A stretch of 64,000 nt of DNA from Nocardia vulneris (GCF_001613425.1 NZ_BDCI01000041.1:172294-236293), one strand, 5' to 3'; counted from the first letter of the stretch, positions 32,864 to 41,640 are shown. Notes: generated by a model not told the origin, from the letters alone. Translations and numbers: made by a program.

Positions 32864-34027
32864 TTGCTGACACAGCCGTTCGCGGACGCTATCGCCGCCG
32901 CCGAGCAGATCATCACCGGAGCCGCGCACATCCGGACCGAGCAGGACCTCGTCGAGGGCTACGACTACCTGGCCGGCAGCATTCGCGCGGCCTTGCAGAT
33001 GGCGTGGGCCTACGAGCGGGACTTCCCGTTCTTCGTCCAGTCCACCGGGCCGTACACGAAAATGGGCCTGGACAACCCGGATACGCTCTACTTCCACTCC
33101 TACCTGCGCCCGGACGCGGAATATGTGGTCACCGGAAAGCGGGGAACCACAAGGGATCTGAGCTTCCAGGTGCTGAACGGGAACTATTCCCCGGTGGATG
33201 TGCCGGACAGCCTCACCGCCTTCGACGACCGGACACTCGAGGTGGCGCCGGACGGGTCCTACGAACTGCGGCTCGGCCCCGGTCCCGCGCGTCCCGGCTA
33301 CGTCCACCTCGCGGCGGACTCCGCCATGCTGGTGATCCGCGAGGTCTACAGCGACTGGGGCAACGAGCGCCCGGGCACCGTGCGCATCGCCCGGGTCGAG
33401 GGCATCGGCGACGCCCCGCCGCCGCTGACCAGAGACCTGCTGACCAAACGCTACGGCGTGGCGGGAAAGATGCTGATCTCGCGCCTGCAGACCTTCCTCG
33501 CCTTCCCCGAATGGTTCTATCTGAACCTGCCGGTGAACACGATGACCGAACCGCGTTCCACGCCGGGCGGTCTCACCACCCAGTTCTCCTCGGCCGGGCA
33601 CTACGAGCTGACCGACGATCAGGCGATGATCATCACGGTGCCGAAATCCGATGCGCCGTATCAGGGTTTCCAGCTCGGCAGCATGTGGTACCTGTCGCTG
33701 GACTACATCAACCACCAGACCAGCCTCACCGCCGACCAGGCGCGGGTGGACCCGGACGGCATGATCCGCCTCGTGGTCAGCGAGCGGGATCCCGGGCTGG
33801 CCAACTGGATCGAACGCACCGGGCACGACCGCGGCTACCTCCAATTCCGGTGGCAGCGGCTGTCCCGGGAGATGAAACCGGAGGACGGCCCGACGGTGGA
33901 GGTGGTTCCGGTCGCCGAACTGGGACAACGACTTCCGTTCTATGACCAGGCGCGCGTCACGCCGGACGAATGGCGCGCACGAATCGCGGCCCGGCAGGCC
34001 GCGGTCGCGGAAAGGATGCTCGGCTGA
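32864..34027 (+). CDS. DUF1214-family protein, Rv3531c-like
   Basis: A 387-residue protein with the DUF1214 domain in its C-terminal third (NWIERTGHDRGYLQFRWQ). The N-terminal part YLAGSIRAALQMAWAYERDF and PDTLYFHSYL is also typical. Gene order with the following SDR and sulfotransferase matches M. tuberculosis Rv3531c-Rv3530c-Rv3529c, in the sterol regulon region. No biochemical role is known to me; it may be an enzyme acting on a steroid or acyl ligand. The start is TTG at 32864 with GGAGAG upstream. It overlaps the SDR start by one base. Confidence 0.83.
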   Translation: MLTQPFADAIAAAEQIITGAAHIRTEQDLVEGYDYLAGSIRAALQMAWAYERDFPFFVQSTGPYTKMGLDNPDTLYFHSYLRPDAEYVVTGKRGTTRDLSFQVLNGNYSPVDVPDSLTAFDDRTLEVAPDGSYELRLGPGPARPGYVHLAADSAMLVIREVYSDWGNERPGTVRIARVEGIGDAPPPLTRDLLTKRYGVAGKMLISRLQTFLAFPEWFYLNLPVNTMTEPRSTPGGLTTQFSSAGHYELTDDQAMIITVPKSDAPYQGFQLGSMWYLSLDYINHQTSLTADQARVDPDGMIRLVVSERDPGLANWIERTGHDRGYLQFRWQRLSREMKPEDGPTVEVVPVAELGQRLPFYDQARVTPDEWRARIAARQAAVAERMLG

Positions 34028-34803
34028 TGTTGTTGCAGGACAAAGTTGTCGTCGTCTCCGGTATCGGTCCCGGGCTCGGCCGGTCCATCGCGGTGCAGAG
34101 CGCGAAGGCCGGCGCCGACGTGGTGCTCGCGTCCCGGACCGAATCGCGGCTCACCGAGGTGGCCAAGGAGATCACCGAGCTCGGCAGGCGCGCGGTCGTG
34201 GTGCCCACCGATATCAACGACGAGGCGGCCGCGATCAATCTGGTCGAGACGGCGCAGAGTGCGTTCGGCCGGGTGGACACGCTGGTGAACAACGCCTTCG
34301 CCATTCCGCCGATCGCCGACCTCGCCGAGGTCGACCTGGACCAGGTGCGCGCCGGCTTCGAGACGAATGTGCTTGCGGCACTGCGCTTGACGCGGCTGTT
34401 CGTGCCCGCGCTGGCCGAGTCGAAGGGCTCGGTGGTGATGATCAACTCGGCGGTGCTGCGGCATTCGCGGCGCACCTTCGGCCCCTACAAGATGGCCAAG
34501 GCGAGCCTGCTCGCGCTGGCGCAGAGCCTGGCCACCGAGCTCGGCCCGCGCGGCATCCGGGTGAATACCATTGCCCCGGGCTATATCTGGGCCGACAACC
34601 TGAAGTGGTACTTCAACTACCTCGCCGAGCAGCGCGGCATCACCGCCGACGAGGTGTACGCCGAGACGGCGAAGACCATCGACCTGCGCAAGCTGCCCGA
34701 GCCCGACGAGATCGCCGACGCGGTCGTGTTCTTCGCCTCGGCCATGGCGCGGGCGATCACCGGTGCGTGCCTGGACGTCAACGGCGGCGAGTACCACCAC
34801 TAG
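34027..34803 (+). CDS. SDR oxidoreductase, Rv3530c-like
   Basis: A 258-residue classical SDR: VVVVSGIGPGLGRSIAVQSA (cofactor loop), NNAF (the NNAG position), the catalytic Ser in INSAVLRH and Tyr/Lys in YKMAK, and VNTIAPGYIW. Arg in ASRTES suggests NADP preference. In the conserved trio with DUF1214 and sulfotransferase genes it probably acts on a hydroxy or keto steroid or lipid. The start overlaps the previous stop (TGATG), so translation is coupled. Unlike most SDRs, the first motif has Ser-Gly-Ile-Gly-Pro-Gly rather than TGxxxGIG. Confidence 0.88.
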   Translation: MLLQDKVVVVSGIGPGLGRSIAVQSAKAGADVVLASRTESRLTEVAKEITELGRRAVVVPTDINDEAAAINLVETAQSAFGRVDTLVNNAFAIPPIADLAEVDLDQVRAGFETNVLAALRLTRLFVPALAESKGSVVMINSAVLRHSRRTFGPYKMAKASLLALAQSLATELGPRGIRVNTIAPGYIWADNLKWYFNYLAEQRGITADEVYAETAKTIDLRKLPEPDEIADAVVFFASAMARAITGACLDVNGGEYHH

Positions 34804-34849
34804 CCGGATGCACGGCAACACAGATTCGCGGCGATTCAGAGGAGATGAA

Positions 34850-36013
34850 GTGATCGGTAGGGACGACGTCGGCACCATCGACGATCTGCACGCTTCGGCG
34901 ACCAAGGTCGTCGGGCTGGACGATTTCGGTGGCGACGACTACCGCGCGGGGCTCGAGGTCCTGCTGGCGTCCTACGCCAAGGACGCGGAGCTGACCCCGT
35001 TCGGCAACAAGGTGAATCGTGCGTTCCTGCGCGGGGCGCTGATCGCCCGGCTGCTCAGTGAGTCGGCGTGGCAACGCTTTCCCGAACACGCCGAGGTCGC
35101 GATCGAGCGTCCGGTCTTCGTGACCGGTCTGCCGCGTTCGGGGACGACGGCCGTGCACCGGCTGCTCAACGCCGATTCGGCGCATCAGGGCCTGGAGATG
35201 TGGCTGACCGAGATGCCGCAGCCGCGCCCGCCCCGGGACACCTGGGCGAGCAACCCGGTCTATCAGCGGATCGAGGCGGCCTTCGAGAAGCACCACGTCG
35301 AACACCCGGAATTCATGGGGGTGCACCATATTTCGGCCGACCAGGTGGAGGAGTGCTGGCAACTGCTGCGGCAGTCGGCGATGTCGGTGTCCTACGAGTG
35401 CCTGGGCTATCTGCCGACCTACTCGGAATGGCTGCGTGCGCAGGACTGGACCCCGGCTTACCGCAGGCATCGCCGCAACCTGCAGTTGATCGGGCTGCCG
35501 GATGCCGGACGGCGCTGGGTGCTGAAGAACCCGAGCCACCTGTTCGCCCTCGACGCCATCTTCGAGGTGTATCCGGACGCGCTGATCATTCAGATGCACC
35601 GCGATCCGCGCACCATCATCGCCTCGGTGTGCAGCCTCAACGAACAGGCCTCGGCCGGGTGGTCGGACAAGTTCCGCGGTCCGGTGGTGGGCGCCGCGCA
35701 GCTCGATCTCTGGGCCCGCGGGGCCGACCGTTTCCTGGCGGATCGTCAGCACCACAACGCCGCTCAGTTCTGCGATGTGTACTACGACGATTTCGTCGCG
35801 GACCCGATCGGCACCGTCGCCGGAATCTACCGGCAGTTCGACCTGCCGCTGACCGCGCAGGCCACCGCGGCGATGACCGCACTGCACGCCGAAAGTACCT
35901 CCGGCGCAGCGCGTCCGGCACATCGGTACACGCTCGAGGATTTCGGCCTGACGGCCGAACAGGTCGACGCCCGGTTCGCCGGTTACCGGGCCGAACATTT
36001 CCCGAAGGCCTGA
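34850..36013 (+). CDS. PAPS-dependent sulfotransferase, Rv3529c-like
   Basis: A 387-residue Sulfotransfer_3-type protein. The 5'-phosphosulfate loop is FVTGLPRSGTTAVHRLL (about residues 93-109), and the 3'-phosphate motif is MHRDPRTIIASVCSL. It should transfer sulfate from PAPS to a hydroxyl, possibly on a steroid or lipid. PAPS synthesis genes lie just upstream on the other strand. GTG at 34850 was chosen because GAGGAGATGAA stands before it; an in-frame ATG at 34808 lacks an RBS. Last gene of its operon, closed by a strong terminator. The acceptor is not known. Confidence 0.87.
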   Translation: MIGRDDVGTIDDLHASATKVVGLDDFGGDDYRAGLEVLLASYAKDAELTPFGNKVNRAFLRGALIARLLSESAWQRFPEHAEVAIERPVFVTGLPRSGTTAVHRLLNADSAHQGLEMWLTEMPQPRPPRDTWASNPVYQRIEAAFEKHHVEHPEFMGVHHISADQVEECWQLLRQSAMSVSYECLGYLPTYSEWLRAQDWTPAYRRHRRNLQLIGLPDAGRRWVLKNPSHLFALDAIFEVYPDALIIQMHRDPRTIIASVCSLNEQASAGWSDKFRGPVVGAAQLDLWARGADRFLADRQHHNAAQFCDVYYDDFVADPIGTVAGIYRQFDLPLTAQATAAMTALHAESTSGAARPAHRYTLEDFGLTAEQVDARFAGYRAEHFPKA

Positions 36014-36021
36014 ATCCAGCA

Positions 36022-36053
36022 CGCCGCCACCGTCTTCCGGGACGGTGGCGGCG
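36022..36053. terminator. Bidirectional intrinsic terminator
   Basis: CGCCGCCACCGTC (36022-36034) pairs perfectly with GACGGTGGCGGCG (36041-36053) around a six-base loop TTCCGG. GTGTTGTT follows on the plus side. It lies between the stops of the convergent sulfotransferase and thioesterase genes. Confidence 0.85.
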
Positions 36054-36059
36054 GTGTTG

Positions 36060-36734
36060 TTACGGCTGACCGGGCTTCAGCACGATGAACAGGCCGTGCG
36101 CTTCGGCGCAGAGGCGCTCGCCGTCGTGCAGGGTGGCCCGGACGTAGACCTTGCGCCCCTCTTGCCGCTCGGCCCAGGCGTGCACCTGCAGTTCGGTGTT
36201 CAGCGGCGTGATCGAGCGGTAGTCGATGGTCAGCGACGCCGTACGGGTCACCGCGCGGGCGTGCACCGCGGCGGCCATGCCGAGCAGGTCGTCGAAGCTG
36301 AGTGCGATGTGGCCGCCGTGTGCGGCACTGTTGCCGCCCAGGTGGAAGGTCCGGAACGTGACGCGCGCGTCCACGCCGTCCTTGCCCGCGTGATCGATGA
36401 CGTAGGGCGGCAGCGTGATGTTGCCGCGGGCGGGCAGATCGTGGCGGGTCCAGTTCGGCGTGGACCACTCGTCCACCCGGGCCGCGTCGAGTTTGTCGTT
36501 GAGTTCCTTGAGCAGGCCGATCGTCTCCACCGCGAGTTCATCGGACGGGCAGGCCAGACGCACGCGGTCCATCAACCCGCGCACCTGTTCGACGAACTCC
36601 CCGTAATGCGGTCCGCCGCGCTCGATATCGGCGCCCTGTTCTTCGCGCGCGTTGATCAGCTCGGTCATCGGCCGGAACGCGCCCTCGTGATGCTCTTTGC
36701 TCGGCAGCGAGGCACCGGCCTGCTCTTCGTTCAT
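36060..36734 (-). CDS. PaaI-like hotdog-fold thioesterase
   Basis: A 224-residue single hotdog domain with a longer helical N-terminus. The catalytic region reads HLGGNSAAHGGHIALSFDDL (about residues 139-158), giving the HGG and Asp expected of PaaI/YbgC-like acyl-CoA thioesterases. The ATG at 36734 has no RBS; the region just upstream is occupied by a KstR-like sequence, suggesting a near-leaderless transcript. Another in-frame ATG at 36758 is possible. It likely releases acids from acyl-CoA during lipid or sterol degradation. Confidence 0.8.
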   Translation of the reverse strand: MNEEQAGASLPSKEHHEGAFRPMTELINAREEQGADIERGGPHYGEFVEQVRGLMDRVRLACPSDELAVETIGLLKELNDKLDAARVDEWSTPNWTRHDLPARGNITLPPYVIDHAGKDGVDARVTFRTFHLGGNSAAHGGHIALSFDDLLGMAAAVHARAVTRTASLTIDYRSITPLNTELQVHAWAERQEGRKVYVRATLHDGERLCAEAHGLFIVLKPGQP

Positions 36735-36735
36735 A

Positions 36736-36749
36736 AGGAACACGTTATA
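36736..36749. promoter_or_regulatory. KstR-like box at the thioesterase start
   Basis: AGGAACACGTTATA matches 7 of the 8 fixed positions of TnnAACnnGTTnnA (the first base is A). It directly abuts the ATG at 36734. Confidence 0.45.
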
Positions 36750-36886
36750 GGTTGCCATCGGAATGCTCGCGCCGCAGGGGCTCGGCGGGTTGCGTGGCCT
36801 AGGCTGGTCCGGGGTGGACGGCGCCGGCCGGGACAGGCCGGTCGCCCGGCGGGTGGACCGGTCCGGCGGCGAAAGGCTAAGGGTAG

Positions 36887-37543
36887 ATGGGTATTACGGC
36901 GGTTGTCTTCGATATGGACGGCGTGCTGATCGACTCCGAGCCGGTGTGGGAGCAGGTGCGCCGCGCCTACGTCGCGGACAAGGGCGGGCGGTGGCTGCCC
37001 GATACCCAGCAGCGGCTGATGGGGATGAGCACCCGGGAATGGTCGGAATACCTCAGCGCCGATCTCGGCGTCGGGGAATCGCCGGAGACCGTGGCGCGCG
37101 ACGTCATCGACCAGATGGTGGCGCACTACGACCGCGCGGTGCCGCTGCTGCCCGGCGCGATCGACGCCGTGCAGCGGATGAGCGAGCAGTGGCCGCTCGG
37201 CGTGGCGAGCTCGTCACCGCGGTCCCTGATCGACGTGGTCCTGGGGCGCACCGGATTGATCGAGTTCTTCACGGGCACCCTGTCCACCGAAGAAGTCGAC
37301 CGCGGCAAACCCGCTCCGGATGTATACCTGGCGGTGGCCGGCCTGCTCCGGCAGCGCCCGGCCGACTGTGCGGCGGTGGAGGATTCGAGCAACGGCATGC
37401 GCTCCGCCCACGCCGCGGGCCTGCGGGTGATCGCCGCGCCGCGCCCCGAATACCCACCGGCCGACGACGCGCTCGCCCTGGCCGCGCACGTCATCGATGA
37501 CCTCTCCCAGCTGACGCCCGAGCTGGTCGGCGGCGCGGCGTAG
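36887..37543 (+). CDS. HAD-family phosphatase, beta-phosphoglucomutase-like
   Basis: A 218-residue HAD hydrolase of subfamily IA. Motif I is VFDMDGVLIDSEP (residues 7-19), motif II is ASSSPRS, and motif III/IV are in KPAPDVYL and VEDSSNGMRSA. A helical cap lies between I and II (about residues 20-85). This matches the beta-phosphoglucomutase/phosphatase group acting on small sugar phosphates; the lack of a neighbouring sugar phosphorylase leaves the substrate open. Convergent with a TetR regulator, 12 bases apart. Confidence 0.9.
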   Translation: MGITAVVFDMDGVLIDSEPVWEQVRRAYVADKGGRWLPDTQQRLMGMSTREWSEYLSADLGVGESPETVARDVIDQMVAHYDRAVPLLPGAIDAVQRMSEQWPLGVASSSPRSLIDVVLGRTGLIEFFTGTLSTEEVDRGKPAPDVYLAVAGLLRQRPADCAAVEDSSNGMRSAHAAGLRVIAAPRPEYPPADDALALAAHVIDDLSQLTPELVGGAA

Positions 37544-37555
37544 CCGTGCGCGGGC

Positions 37556-38158
37556 TCAGTCCGGCCCGGGTAGCGGTGTGGTGAGCAACGTCCGGGCGGC
37601 CGCGGGCAGGTCGGTGTCCAGCCAGTCCGGCAACTCGGGACTGTGTGCGTGCCGACGCAGGGCGGCGTAGGGGAGATCGACCACGGCGCGGCTGACCGCG
37701 TCTATCTCGCGGTGGTCCGCCCGGCCGAAGGCGCCGGTGGCGATGCGCCGCAGGTGGTCGAGCAATGGCGCGTTCATCTCGGCCAGCCGGGCGCGGAATT
37801 CGTCGTCGGGGCCGCCGTCCAGCAGATCGCTGGGGCGCAGGTTGAGCAGAAGCTTTGCGTCATCGGGTAATTCGCGGCCGAAGACGAGCGCGGCGCGCAC
37901 CATGGCGACGCCCGCCTCGACCGGATCGGGGTGCTCCGCGGCGGTGAGCACGCCGGCTTGGAAGCGCGCGAGCGCCCGCAGCCACGCCGCGGTGAGTACG
38001 CCGTTGCGGTTGCCGAAGCGGTGGTACAGCGTGCCGACCGGCGCACCGCTGGCGTCGGCGATCGCGGCCACGCTGGCGGCGCGCGGCCCGTCGGCGAGGA
38101 CGAGGGCACGGGCTGCGTCGAGGATCACGTCGGTGTCGTGCTTGCGGGGTGGCGCCAT
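37556..38158 (-). CDS. TetR-family regulator
   Basis: A 200-residue TetR protein. The HTH reads ASVAAIADASGAPVGTLYHR (about residues 28-47), followed by an all-helical ligand domain. It is divergent from a DUF2867 protein with only 21 bases between the starts, so the two promoters and one operator must overlap; an imperfect palindrome there is the probable site. AAGGAA is the only RBS-like sequence upstream, at a long distance. Confidence 0.87.
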   Translation of the reverse strand: MAPPRKHDTDVILDAARALVLADGPRAASVAAIADASGAPVGTLYHRFGNRNGVLTAAWLRALARFQAGVLTAAEHPDPVEAGVAMVRAALVFGRELPDDAKLLLNLRPSDLLDGGPDDEFRARLAEMNAPLLDHLRRIATGAFGRADHREIDAVSRAVVDLPYAALRRHAHSPELPDWLDTDLPAAARTLLTTPLPGPD

Positions 38159-38166
38159 CTACTAGT

Positions 38167-38188
38167 ACGTTCCTTCTATATGGAGCGT
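38167..38188. promoter_or_regulatory. Imperfect palindrome between TetR and DUF2867 genes
   Basis: ACGTTCC (38167-38173) and GGAGCGT (38182-38188) are inverted with one mismatch around eight AT-rich bases. The site covers the ATG of the DUF2867 gene and lies nine bases before the TetR start, as a shared operator would. Confidence 0.4.
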
Positions 38189-38548
38189 TTGTCCTATATT
38201 GACGAGCATGCCAGATCGATCGCCGCGAACCGCGACCGGGTCTGGCAAGCACTGCTGAAAGTAGTCTGCAAAGACCCGGCGGACCCGGCGACGGTCCCCA
38301 CCGGTTTCGTGCTCGACGTCGCCGAGGCCCCGAGCAAGCTGGCCCTGAGCGGACAGCACTGGTTCGCCCGCTACGCCCTGATCTTCGAACTCGACGAGCA
38401 GGACGCGAACCGCACCCGCATCCGCGCCAGATCCCTGGCGAATTTCCCTGGGCTGCACGGCAAGATCTATCGCGCCCTGGTGATCGGCAGCGGCGGCCAC
38501 CGTCTGGTGATGCGTCAGCTGCTGCGCCGGATCGAGGCGGCGGTATGA
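38180..38548 (+). CDS. DUF2867-family protein
   Basis: A 122-residue protein with the DUF2867 signature: SGQHWFARYALIFELDE (about residues 55-71), then FPGLHGKIYRALVIGSGGHR. The family has a SRPBCC-like small fold and no established role; several copies sit next to TetR regulators. ATG at 38180 leaves only 21 bases to the divergent TetR start, and no RBS is visible, so a leaderless or nearly leaderless transcript is likely. The following hydrolase gene starts 51 bases downstream on the same strand. Confidence 0.75.
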   Translation: MERLSYIDEHARSIAANRDRVWQALLKVVCKDPADPATVPTGFVLDVAEAPSKLALSGQHWFARYALIFELDEQDANRTRIRARSLANFPGLHGKIYRALVIGSGGHRLVMRQLLRRIEAAV

Positions 38549-38599
38549 CCTCGCGCACCGCCCGAAAACATGTCATGCCCATCGAGGATGATCGTCGGC

Positions 38600-39364
38600 A
38601 TGGCGAAAGATGTTCAGCTCGGCGAGGTTCGGGCCTGGTATGACGTGACCGGCGATGGTGAGCCGGTGTTGCTGCTGCACGGTGGGTTCGTGGATTCGCG
38701 ATCGTTCGATGCGGCGGTTGCGGTTCTCGCCGAACAGTTCCGGGTGTTCCGGACCGATCGGCGCGGGCACGGCCGGACCGCCGATGTGGCCGGGCCGATC
38801 TCGTACGACCTGATGGCCCAGGACACCATCGCGTTCCTGGACGCGGTGATCGGCGGTCCGGCCCACTTGGTCGGTTACAGCGACGGCGCGGTCGTCGCGC
38901 TGCTGGTCGCGCTGCGCAGGCCGGATCTCGTCCGCAAACTCGTGTCGATCAGCGGCAACTTCCACCACCACGGCCTGCTGCCCGGTGTGCTCGACGGCTT
39001 CGCGCACGAAGAACCCATGCGGCGCTTGGCCGCTCGCTACGGCGAGGTCTCCCCGGACGGCGTGGACCACTTTCCGGTCTTCGCGGAAAAGCTGTTCCGG
39101 ATGGCCAACGCCGAGCCCACGCTGACGGTCGAGGAACTCGGCGGGATCGCCGCGCGCACCCTCGTCCTCGCCGCCGACGACGACGCGATGAGCCTGGAAC
39201 ACACGATCGCGCTCTACCGGGCGATCCCAGAGTCCGAACTGGCGATCGTGCCCGGCACGTCGCATCTGCTCGTCGTCGAGAAGCCCGCCGAGGTCTACCA
39301 CCTCGTCGGCAACTTCCTCGCCACCGACGCGACACCTACCTGGCAGCCCATCCGGCGCGCCTGA
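38600..39364 (+). CDS. Alpha/beta-hydrolase
   Basis: A 254-residue alpha/beta-hydrolase. The oxyanion motif is LLLHGGFVDS (about residues 24-33), the nucleophile elbow is GYSDGA (Ser near 97), and the Asp and His appear in ADDDAM and GTSHLL. Length fits a single-domain esterase or haloperoxidase-like enzyme, with a small cap around residues 130-180. The substrate is unknown. It follows the DUF2867 gene by 51 bases and could be part of the same TetR-controlled unit. Confidence 0.88.
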   Translation: MAKDVQLGEVRAWYDVTGDGEPVLLLHGGFVDSRSFDAAVAVLAEQFRVFRTDRRGHGRTADVAGPISYDLMAQDTIAFLDAVIGGPAHLVGYSDGAVVALLVALRRPDLVRKLVSISGNFHHHGLLPGVLDGFAHEEPMRRLAARYGEVSPDGVDHFPVFAEKLFRMANAEPTLTVEELGGIAARTLVLAADDDAMSLEHTIALYRAIPESELAIVPGTSHLLVVEKPAEVYHLVGNFLATDATPTWQPIRRA

Positions 39365-39447
39365 ACAAGTGTGCTGCATGTGGCGCGGTGATGGCATAAG
39401 TCCGCAGGGCCTTGCTGCCGCGCGACATTTGGGCAAACTGTGGGCGA

Positions 39448-39654
39448 ATGATGGTCAGGTTGATCGCCGAACCGGTCATGCTGATCGGTATGGACTTCAT
39501 GAAACCGGCGGAGGAGCTGTTGGCGCAGGTCGCTGCCCGCTTCGGCTCCGCGGAAGCGTTCCTGGAGAAGCTGGCGCAAGCCCACGCCGCCCGCCGCGAC
39601 GACGACACCATCGAACTACCCCGCATCATCGGCGGCTTGCCCAACGGTTACTGA
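39448..39654 (+). CDS. Possible small protein, unknown
   Basis: An open frame of 68 codons with a plausible helical, amphipathic composition: MKPAEELLAQVAARFGSAEA, then an Arg/Asp-rich turn and IELPRIIGGLPNGY. Third codon positions are GC-rich as in real genes here. I see no RBS for ATG 39448; ATG 39490 is an alternative. Its end overlaps the 3' end of the convergent sigma-factor gene by seven bases. No family is recognised, and it could be a chance frame. Confidence 0.35.
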   Translation: MMVRLIAEPVMLIGMDFMKPAEELLAQVAARFGSAEAFLEKLAQAHAARRDDDTIELPRIIGGLPNGY

Positions 39655-40943
39655 TCGCCGTGCTCGGGCCGGTCACCGGATGCGCATTCGGCGGCGCGGG
39701 CGCGCAGGAGTGATTGTTCGGCGCGGTTGGCGGTGAGGTCGGCGGCGCGGATGAATTCGGCGTGGGCTTCGGCTCGGCGGCCCAGTTGGGCGAGCAGGTC
39801 GCCGCGAACGGCGCTGCGCAGGTGGTAGGCGTCGAGCGCGCCCACGGTGACGAGGGCGTCCACCAGGTCGAGGGCGGCGGCGGGGCCGTGCACCTTGCCG
39901 ACGGCGACGGCGCGGTTCAGTTCGACGATGGGGGAGGGAAAGCGTTCGGCCAGAACGGCATACAGTCCGGCGATGCGCCGCCAGTCGGTCTCCTCGGGTA
40001 CCGCCGCCATGGCGTGTACCGCGGCGATCGCCGCCTGCAAGGCGTAGCGGCCCGGCGGCAGTCCGCGCTCGCGCGCGACCGTATTCGCTCGGCCGAGTGC
40101 CGCGTAACCGCGCCGGATCAGCAGCCGGTCCCAGCGCGACCGATCCTGATCGGCCAGCAGCACAACGTCTTTCGCCGGACCCGTGCGCGCCGGTAGCCGG
40201 GAGCCTTGTAATTCGAGCAGTGCGACCAGCCCGTGCGCTTCGGGTTCACCCGGCAGCAGCTCGGCCAGCATGCGCGCCAAACGCAATGCGTCCTGGCATA
40301 ATTCGACGCGCATCCAATCCTCGCCCGCGGTCGCCGCGTAGCCCTCGTTGAAGATCAGATAGATCACCGCGAGGACCGAATCGAGCCGGTCGGCGAGCTC
40401 GTCGGCGCCGGGTACTTCGTAGGGCAGGGCGCGGGCCGCGATGGTGCGTTTGGCCCGGACGATCCGCTGGGCCACCGTCGATTCGGGTACCACGAAGGCG
40501 CGGGCGATCTCGCCGGTGGTCAACCCGCCCAGCAACCGCAAGGTCAACGCCACGCGGCCCTGCTCCGGCAACACCGGATGGCAGGCGGTGAACATCATCC
40601 GCAGCAGGTCGTCCTCGACGGCTTCGGTCTGCGGAGCCGGCTCCGGTGTGGTCAGTAGATCGTGCCCGAGCAGGGCCAGTTTGCGGGCGAAGGTCTGGTT
40701 GCGCCGGATCCGATCGATCGCGCGGTGCTTGGCGGTGAGCATCAGCCAGCCGCCCGGGTTCGGCGGCACCCCGTCGCGCGGCCACTGTTCCAGCGCGGCG
40801 ACCAGCGCGTCCTGCGCCAGTTCCTCGGCGAGGTCGATATCGCCGACCACGCGGGTGAGCCCCGCGACCAGCCGGGGCCATTCCATCCGCCACACCGTTT
40901 CCACGGCGCGACGGGCCTGCTCCGGCGACCGGTCGGGGCTCAT
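39648..40943 (-). CDS. ECF42-type RNA polymerase sigma factor
   Basis: A 431-residue long ECF sigma factor. Sigma region 2 is near residues 20-80 (GDIDLAEELAQDALVAALEQ) and region 4 near 120-170 (LLGGLTTGEIARAFVVPES, AQRIVRAKR). The extra 250-residue C-terminal DUF6596/TPR-like part defines the ECF42 group, which has no anti-sigma factor and is paired with DGPF-domain proteins. Such a gene lies 12 bases upstream here. Likely a stress or antibiotic-responsive regulator, but its signal is unknown. Confidence 0.92.
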   Translation of the reverse strand: MSPDRSPEQARRAVETVWRMEWPRLVAGLTRVVGDIDLAEELAQDALVAALEQWPRDGVPPNPGGWLMLTAKHRAIDRIRRNQTFARKLALLGHDLLTTPEPAPQTEAVEDDLLRMMFTACHPVLPEQGRVALTLRLLGGLTTGEIARAFVVPESTVAQRIVRAKRTIAARALPYEVPGADELADRLDSVLAVIYLIFNEGYAATAGEDWMRVELCQDALRLARMLAELLPGEPEAHGLVALLELQGSRLPARTGPAKDVVLLADQDRSRWDRLLIRRGYAALGRANTVARERGLPPGRYALQAAIAAVHAMAAVPEETDWRRIAGLYAVLAERFPSPIVELNRAVAVGKVHGPAAALDLVDALVTVGALDAYHLRSAVRGDLLAQLGRRAEAHAEFIRAADLTANRAEQSLLRARAAECASGDRPEHGDQ

Positions 40944-40955
40944 TCGGGTGCTCGC

Positions 40956-41306
40956 TCAGCCCTGTTCCGCGATCTGCCTGAGCTCGACCTCGATCTCCCA
41001 TTCCGGCCCGTGTGCGCCGAGGAACCGCGAGGTCCATTCCACCGCTTCGTCTTTCGACTTGGTCTGCAGGATGCAGTACCCGCCGACGATCTCCTTGGTC
41101 TCGGTGAACGGTCCGTCGAGCACCGTCTGCTTACTGCCGGCCTGGGTGATCCGGGTGGCCTCGGCGATCGGATGCAAGCCGTTGGTGTCGAGCAGCACGC
41201 CCGCCTTGGTCATCTCCTCGATCACCTTGCCGACCTGCTCCATCAACGCCTCGTCCGGTTCCGGCGAGGTGTTCGGGTCGAGGCGGATCAACATCATGTA
41301 GCGCAT
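40956..41306 (-). CDS. YCII/DGPF-domain partner of the ECF42 sigma factor
   Basis: A 116-residue YCII-related protein. The motif VLDGPFTETKEIVGGYCIL (about residues 61-79) carries the eponymous DGPF. MRYMMLIRL opens the ferredoxin-like fold. ECF42 sigma factors are almost always encoded next to one or more such proteins, which are targets or modulators of the sigma factor. The sigma gene follows after 12 bases, so they form one operon. Confidence 0.92.
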   Translation of the reverse strand: MRYMMLIRLDPNTSPEPDEALMEQVGKVIEEMTKAGVLLDTNGLHPIAEATRITQAGSKQTVLDGPFTETKEIVGGYCILQTKSKDEAVEWTSRFLGAHGPEWEIEVELRQIAEQG

Positions 41307-41421
41307 AGCGCGTCCTTTGCTCGTCGTCGTCAGGATCGGCCGACCCTCACCTCACTGCATCGAACGGCCACCCCCCGAATCGACACCTCCCCGAAAATTC
41401 TTCCGCAAACATCCCCCGAAG

Positions 41422-41619
41422 TCAGCTCGGCCGGGCGGCGTGCTCGCCGCGCGTCTCGGCCGGTTCTTTGTCGACCCGAGCACCGGCCAGGTAACCCGCG
41501 ATGATGCCGAGCAGCGTGTACGTCGCGGTCTTGACCTGTATGTCGACCTCGAGGGTGGCGAGCAGCAGCGCGAAACCCGCGACGCTCAGCAGGCCGTACA
41601 TCTTGACCAGGCAACCCAC
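41422..41619 (-). CDS. Small two-helix membrane protein
   Basis: A 65-residue protein with two hydrophobic segments (about residues 7-23 and 31-47: VSVAGF-like and YTLLGIIAGYLAGA) and a polar tail with KEPAETRGEH. GTG at 41619 or ATG at 41601 could start it. It lies 21 bases downstream of the ABC ATPase gene on the same strand, and might be a small partner in its operon, although no permease of normal size is present. Family unknown. Confidence 0.5.
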   Translation of the reverse strand: MGCLVKMYGLLSVAGFALLLATLEVDIQVKTATYTLLGIIAGYLAGARVDKEPAETRGEHAARPS

Positions 41620-41640
41620 TGGCTATGTCGTTGCTGCTGG

